The position numbers were made by a program, and so were the translations under genes. Below, piece after piece: positions 5,824 to 8,163 of a stretch of 8,163 nt of DNA. The DNA comes from JBHJOF01 sp050330055 (GTDB lineage Bacteria; Pseudomonadota; Alphaproteobacteria; Kiloniellales; JAKSDN01), in NCBI GenBank assembly GCA_050330055.1, contig JBHJOF010000255.1, forward strand, positions 1-8,163, written 5' to 3'. The notes beneath the pieces were generated by a model that was given only the letters and a program-made list of their open reading frames with translations, had not been told where the DNA came from and did not search any database. The number at the start of each line of letters is the position of its first letter. Position 1 is the first letter of the stretch.

Positions 5824-6411
5824 ATGGATGCAATCGCACGAAACTTTAACGAGCCACTGGAAGAGGGCCTCGGCCCCAAGCTGCGCCTGCGCCGCAAGCT
5901 CAAGGGCCTGTCGCTGCAGGAGGTGGCGCTGCGCAGCGGCGTTTCGGTCGGCCAGCTCAGCCACGTCGAGCGCGGCCTCTCGATGCCGTCACTGCGCTCG
6001 CTGCGCCAGATCTGCGCGGCGCTCGACATGCCGATGGGCTGGCTCTTCGAGGGCGGCGCCGAGGCCGACGACGGCGTCGTGGTGCGCGCCAGCGCGCGGC
6101 GCCGCATCGACCTCGGCGCCAAGGGCATGGCCAAGGAGCTGCTGACCCCCGACGCTTGCCCGGGCATTCAGATGATGCGGGTGGTGATCCGGCCGGGCGG
6201 CAGCTCCGGTGAGCAGCCCTACAACAGCCCCTCCGGCGCCAAGTGCGCGCTGGTGCTGTCCGGCCAGCTCGGCCTCGAGGTCGACGGCCAGACTTTCCGG
6301 CTCAACGCCGGCGACTCCTTCGCCATCGACTCGCAGAAGATGCTGCGCTTCCGGTGCGAGGGCGCCGAGCCCTGCGAGCTGATCTGGACCGTGACGCCGG
6401 CCTACTACTAG
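5824..6411 (+). CDS. XRE-family transcriptional regulator with C-terminal cupin, PuuR-like architecture
   Basis: A 195-residue cytoplasmic DNA-binding regulator, the usual length for HTH-cupin proteins such as PuuR. Residues 16-76 form an HTH_3/XRE domain: LRLRRKLKGLSLQEVALRSG, then the recognition-helix region SVGQLSHVERGLSMPSLRSL. Residues about 115-190 form a single cupin beta-barrel (VVIRPGGSSGE, LVLSGQLGLEVDG, LNAGDSFAID). The His and Glu residues normally found in the two cupin motifs are absent: the only histidine in the protein is in the HTH region. A metal-bound ligand pocket is therefore unlikely. ATG 5824 starts just before the HTH; no strong Shine-Dalgarno is present (AGG directly precedes the ATG), so low expression is likely. 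It is divergent from potD, so it is the probable regulator of the transport/oxidase operon and of itself. In E. coli, PuuR represses putrescine-utilisation genes and is relieved by putrescine; the same role here is inference. Confidence 0.9.
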   Translation: MDAIARNFNEPLEEGLGPKLRLRRKLKGLSLQEVALRSGVSVGQLSHVERGLSMPSLRSLRQICAALDMPMGWLFEGGAEADDGVVVRASARRRIDLGAKGMAKELLTPDACPGIQMMRVVIRPGGSSGEQPYNSPSGAKCALVLSGQLGLEVDGQTFRLNAGDSFAIDSQKMLRFRCEGAEPCELIWTVTPAYY

Positions 6412-6690
6412 TGCTGTGGGTTCAGCCGTTGGCTTCCAAGATTTCCAAACATGTCATTGCCGGGCTTGACCCGCGGCTGTCCGGTTCAATGGCCTCGCGA
6501 GGACCGCTTCTGCGCAGGGTCCTGCCTGCTGAGCGCTGTTTGGGGATTCTTGGACAGCGAATCGCCTCCCGCCGTCATGGTCGGTGTGAACGAGCCTTGA
6601 CCGGACAACCGTCGATCAAGTCCGGGCATGCCAACGAGTAGGAAACCAATGTCGGCCTCACACTAGAGGGACCGGGGACCAGACACAGCC
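6412..6690. other. Non-coding gap between the regulator and the acyl-CoA synthetase gene
   Basis: No convincing gene occurs in these 279 bases. Most of it (about 6453-6634) is the degenerate inverted-repeat element listed separately. No GC-rich stem followed by a T-run is visible after the regulator stop, so no intrinsic terminator is assigned. A five-codon ORF with AGGA five bases upstream (6649-6666, MSASH) precedes the synthetase start; its significance is doubtful. No clear -35/-10 pair is seen for the synthetase gene, which could be read through from the regulator promoter. Confidence 0.5.
6453..6634. repeat. Degenerate MITE-like intergenic inverted repeat
   Basis: The left arm contains GCCGGGCTTGACC at 6459-6471 and continues to CTGTCCGG (6484). 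The right arm (6601-6627) is its inverted, diverged copy; the arms match at about 20 of 26 positions allowing one gap, with roughly 115 bases between. The GTCATTGCCGGGCTTGACCC type of core is, from memory, common in intergenic repeats of alphaproteobacteria. An inner short inverted repeat AGGACC/GGTCCT lies at 6500-6505 and 6518-6523. There is no transposase, and target-site duplications are not obvious, so it appears to be an old non-autonomous element. Confidence 0.55.
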
Positions 6691-8163
6691 ATGCAGGCGA
6701 GCAATGCAGGCCCTGTAGTGATGGCAGAGGCGACGACGGCGATAGAGTCGCGCGCACAGCGCGACCTCGCGCCCCTTCTGGCTCCGGAGTCGATGGCGCT
6801 GGTGGGCGCCTCGGCGCGGCCGGAGACGCCGGGCAACTCGATGGCGCGCATGGTGCGGGTCGACGGCTATGCCGGGCGCGTCACGGCGGTCAATCCCAAC
6901 TATCGCGAGGTCGAGGGCATCTCCTGCGTCGCTTCGCTTGCGGCCTTGCCCGCGCCGGCCGAGCATGCGGTGCTGAGCGTGCCCAACGCCGGACTCGAGG
7001 CCGCACTCGACGAGGCCATTGCGGCGGGCGTGCGCGCGGTCACCATCTTCGCCAGCTGCCATCTCGATAACGACCGCGAGCCGCCGCTGGCCAGGCGCCT
7101 GGCGGCCAAGGCGAACGCCGCCGGCGTGCTGATCTGCGGCGGCTCCAGCATGGGCTTCTACAATCCCTCGGTGGGGCTGCGCGTCGCCACCTTCCTCTCG
7201 GCGCCGGGCCTGGCGCGCGGCGGCATCGCCTGGATCGCCCAGTCGGGCAGCGTGTTCGGCGCGCTCGCCCACAACGACCGCCGGCTGCGCTTCAGCCTCT
7301 GCGTCTCCAGCGGCGCGGAGCACAACGTCACCGTCGCCGACTACATGCGCTATGCCATCGAACAGCCGGAGACCCGCGTCGTCGGCCTGTTCCTGGAGAC
7401 CGTGCGCGATCCGCAGGGCTTCGTCGCCGCGCTCGAGGCCGCGGCCGCGCGCGGCATTCCCGTCGTGGTGCTGAAGGTCGGGCGCAGCGCGCGCAGCGCC
7501 GCCATGGCCATGACCCACACCGGCGCGCTGGCCGGCAACGACGCGGCCTATCGGGCGCTGTTCCGGCGCTACGGCGTTATCCGGGTCGACGACCTGGACG
7601 AGATGGCGGCGACGCTCGCGCTCTTCGAGCAGCCGCGCCGCGCCGCGCCCGGCGGGCTGGCGACGATCCACGATTCCGGCGGCGAGCGCGAGCTGCTGGT
7701 CGACCTGGCCGAGCAGGAGGGCGTCGCCTTCGGCGAGATCGGCGCCGCCACCAAGGCCGCGCTCGCCGCGCGGCTCGATCCCGGGCTCGAGCCCGAGAAC
7801 CCGCTCGACGCCTGGGGCACCGGCCGTGACTTCCAGGCCGTCTATAGCGACTGCTTCTCCGCGCTGCTGGCCGACCCAGGCATCGCCGCCGGCCTGTTCC
7901 TGAGCGATCCGCGCGACGACTACTGGTACTCGGCGGCCTGCATCGCCGCCGCCGAGGCCGCCGCCGCCGCCACCGGCAAGCCGGTCGCCATCGCCTCCAA
8001 CTATACGCTGACCGACGACCGCAAAGAGGCCCTGCGCCTGGCCGCCGCCGGCGTCCCGCTCATCAAGGGCACGCGAAACGCCCTGCGCGCCATGAAGCAC
8101 CTGCTCGCGCAGCGCGACTTCGCCGCCCGCCGTCGGGGGGCCCCCCCCCCCCCCCCCCCCCCC
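6691..8163 (+). CDS. NDP-forming acyl-CoA synthetase (acetate-CoA ligase family), N-terminal part
   Basis: An open frame of 491 codons running into the right edge without a stop; the family is usually about 680-720 residues, so the ATP-grasp (beta) part is missing. Residues 27-130 form the CoA-binding Rossmann domain (LAPESMALVGASARPETPGN, then VTAVNPNY). Residues about 165-300 form the succinyl-CoA-ligase-like domain, with AQSGSV and VVVLKVGRSARSA, then THTGALAGND, whose His276 matches the phosphohistidine of ADP-forming acetyl-CoA synthetases. A second CoA-ligase subdomain follows to about residue 475. Such enzymes interconvert acyl-CoA plus NDP and phosphate with free acid plus NTP and CoA. 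The usual GPNCLG motif is here GGSSMGFYN (150-158). ATG 6691 is used; ATG 6721 is an alternative, and neither has a strong Shine-Dalgarno. It may activate an acid formed by the neighbouring pathway, but this is only proximity. The last codons fall in a suspicious C-run. Confidence 0.85.
   Translation, partial: MQASNAGPVVMAEATTAIESRAQRDLAPLLAPESMALVGASARPETPGNSMARMVRVDGYAGRVTAVNPNYREVEGISCVASLAALPAPAEHAVLSVPNAGLEAALDEAIAAGVRAVTIFASCHLDNDREPPLARRLAAKANAAGVLICGGSSMGFYNPSVGLRVATFLSAPGLARGGIAWIAQSGSVFGALAHNDRRLRFSLCVSSGAEHNVTVADYMRYAIEQPETRVVGLFLETVRDPQGFVAALEAAAARGIPVVVLKVGRSARSAAMAMTHTGALAGNDAAYRALFRRYGVIRVDDLDEMAATLALFEQPRRAAPGGLATIHDSGGERELLVDLAEQEGVAFGEIGAATKAALAARLDPGLEPENPLDAWGTGRDFQAVYSDCFSALLADPGIAAGLFLSDPRDDYWYSAACIAAAEAAAAATGKPVAIASNYTLTDDRKEALRLAAAGVPLIKGTRNALRAMKHLLAQRDFAARRRGAPPPPPPP
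8135..8163. repeat. G6-C23 homopolymer at the window end, probable sequencing or assembly artefact
   Basis: Six G are followed by 23 consecutive C up to the last base. Translated in the synthetase frame it gives R-R-G-A and then only proline codons CCC. Real proline linkers in such genomes mix CCG and CCC, so an uninterrupted C-run at a sequence edge is more like a low-quality read end than biology. Confidence 0.7.

Noticed and set aside
6500..6523. AGGACC/GGTCCT hairpin as a terminator for the regulator
   Set aside because: Only six paired bases with a 12-base loop, no T-run, about 90 bases from the stop codon and inside the repeat element.
6658..8100. A 480-codon minus-strand ORF opposite the acyl-CoA synthetase
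   Set aside because: The plus strand encodes conserved CoA-binding and phosphohistidine motifs; the antisense product is G/A/R-rich without recognisable motifs.
1..8163. CRISPR array, tRNA, rRNA, transposase, toxin-antitoxin or phage genes
   Set aside because: No regularly spaced repeats, clover-leaf candidates or matching protein families were seen on either strand.

Overview
The window is GC-rich, with strong G/C preference at third codon positions, and carries intergenic palindromic repeats of a kind I associate with alphaproteobacterial chromosomes. An alphaproteobacterium, possibly Rhodospirillales-like, is the best guess. That is inference from composition, repeats and gene content, not a taxonomic identification. 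The window ends in a G6-C23 homopolymer, which suggests a contig edge.

Left two thirds (about 5743 down to 1), minus strand: one tightly packed operon. In transcription order it encodes a periplasmic polyamine-type binding protein (PotD-like, 4541-5575), an ABC ATPase (PotA-like, 3410-4537, TTG start), two permeases (PotB-like 2446-3345, PotC-like 1520-2341), a ten-helix DMT/EamA transporter (590-1501), and the N-terminal 197 residues of a PuuB/OrdL-type FAD-dependent amine oxidase that runs off the left edge (1-593). The last genes are joined by ATGA stop-start overlaps. The potC-eamA junction is a chain of two four-codon mini-ORFs created by an 11-bp tandem duplication. A REP-like hairpin lies between potB and potC, and another imperfect hairpin lies between potA and potB.

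Middle (5576-5823): a divergent control region with an AT-rich core that holds a perfect TATAAT on the minus strand inside an imperfect inverted repeat. On the other side, on the plus strand, is an XRE-cupin regulator (5824-6411) of the PuuR architecture. It very probably controls the transport/oxidation operon and itself, but its cupin lacks the usual metal-ligand histidines.

Right third: a non-coding 279-bp gap containing a degenerate, MITE-like inverted repeat of about 180 bp, then the CoA-binding and ligase-CoA half of an NDP-forming acyl-CoA synthetase (6691 to the edge).

Working model (inference): the cell imports a polyamine or similar cationic amine through the PotDABC system and oxidises it, or a conjugate of it, with the FAD enzyme. 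The EamA protein may export a product or excess substrate. The regulator senses substrate or an intermediate. The acyl-CoA synthetase could activate a resulting carboxylic acid, but its link to the operon is only proximity. I see no CRISPR array, tRNA, rRNA, transposase or phage gene. The components are all of known families; the least ordinary features are the stop-start cascade, the exporter placed inside an uptake/catabolism operon, and the metal-site-less cupin.
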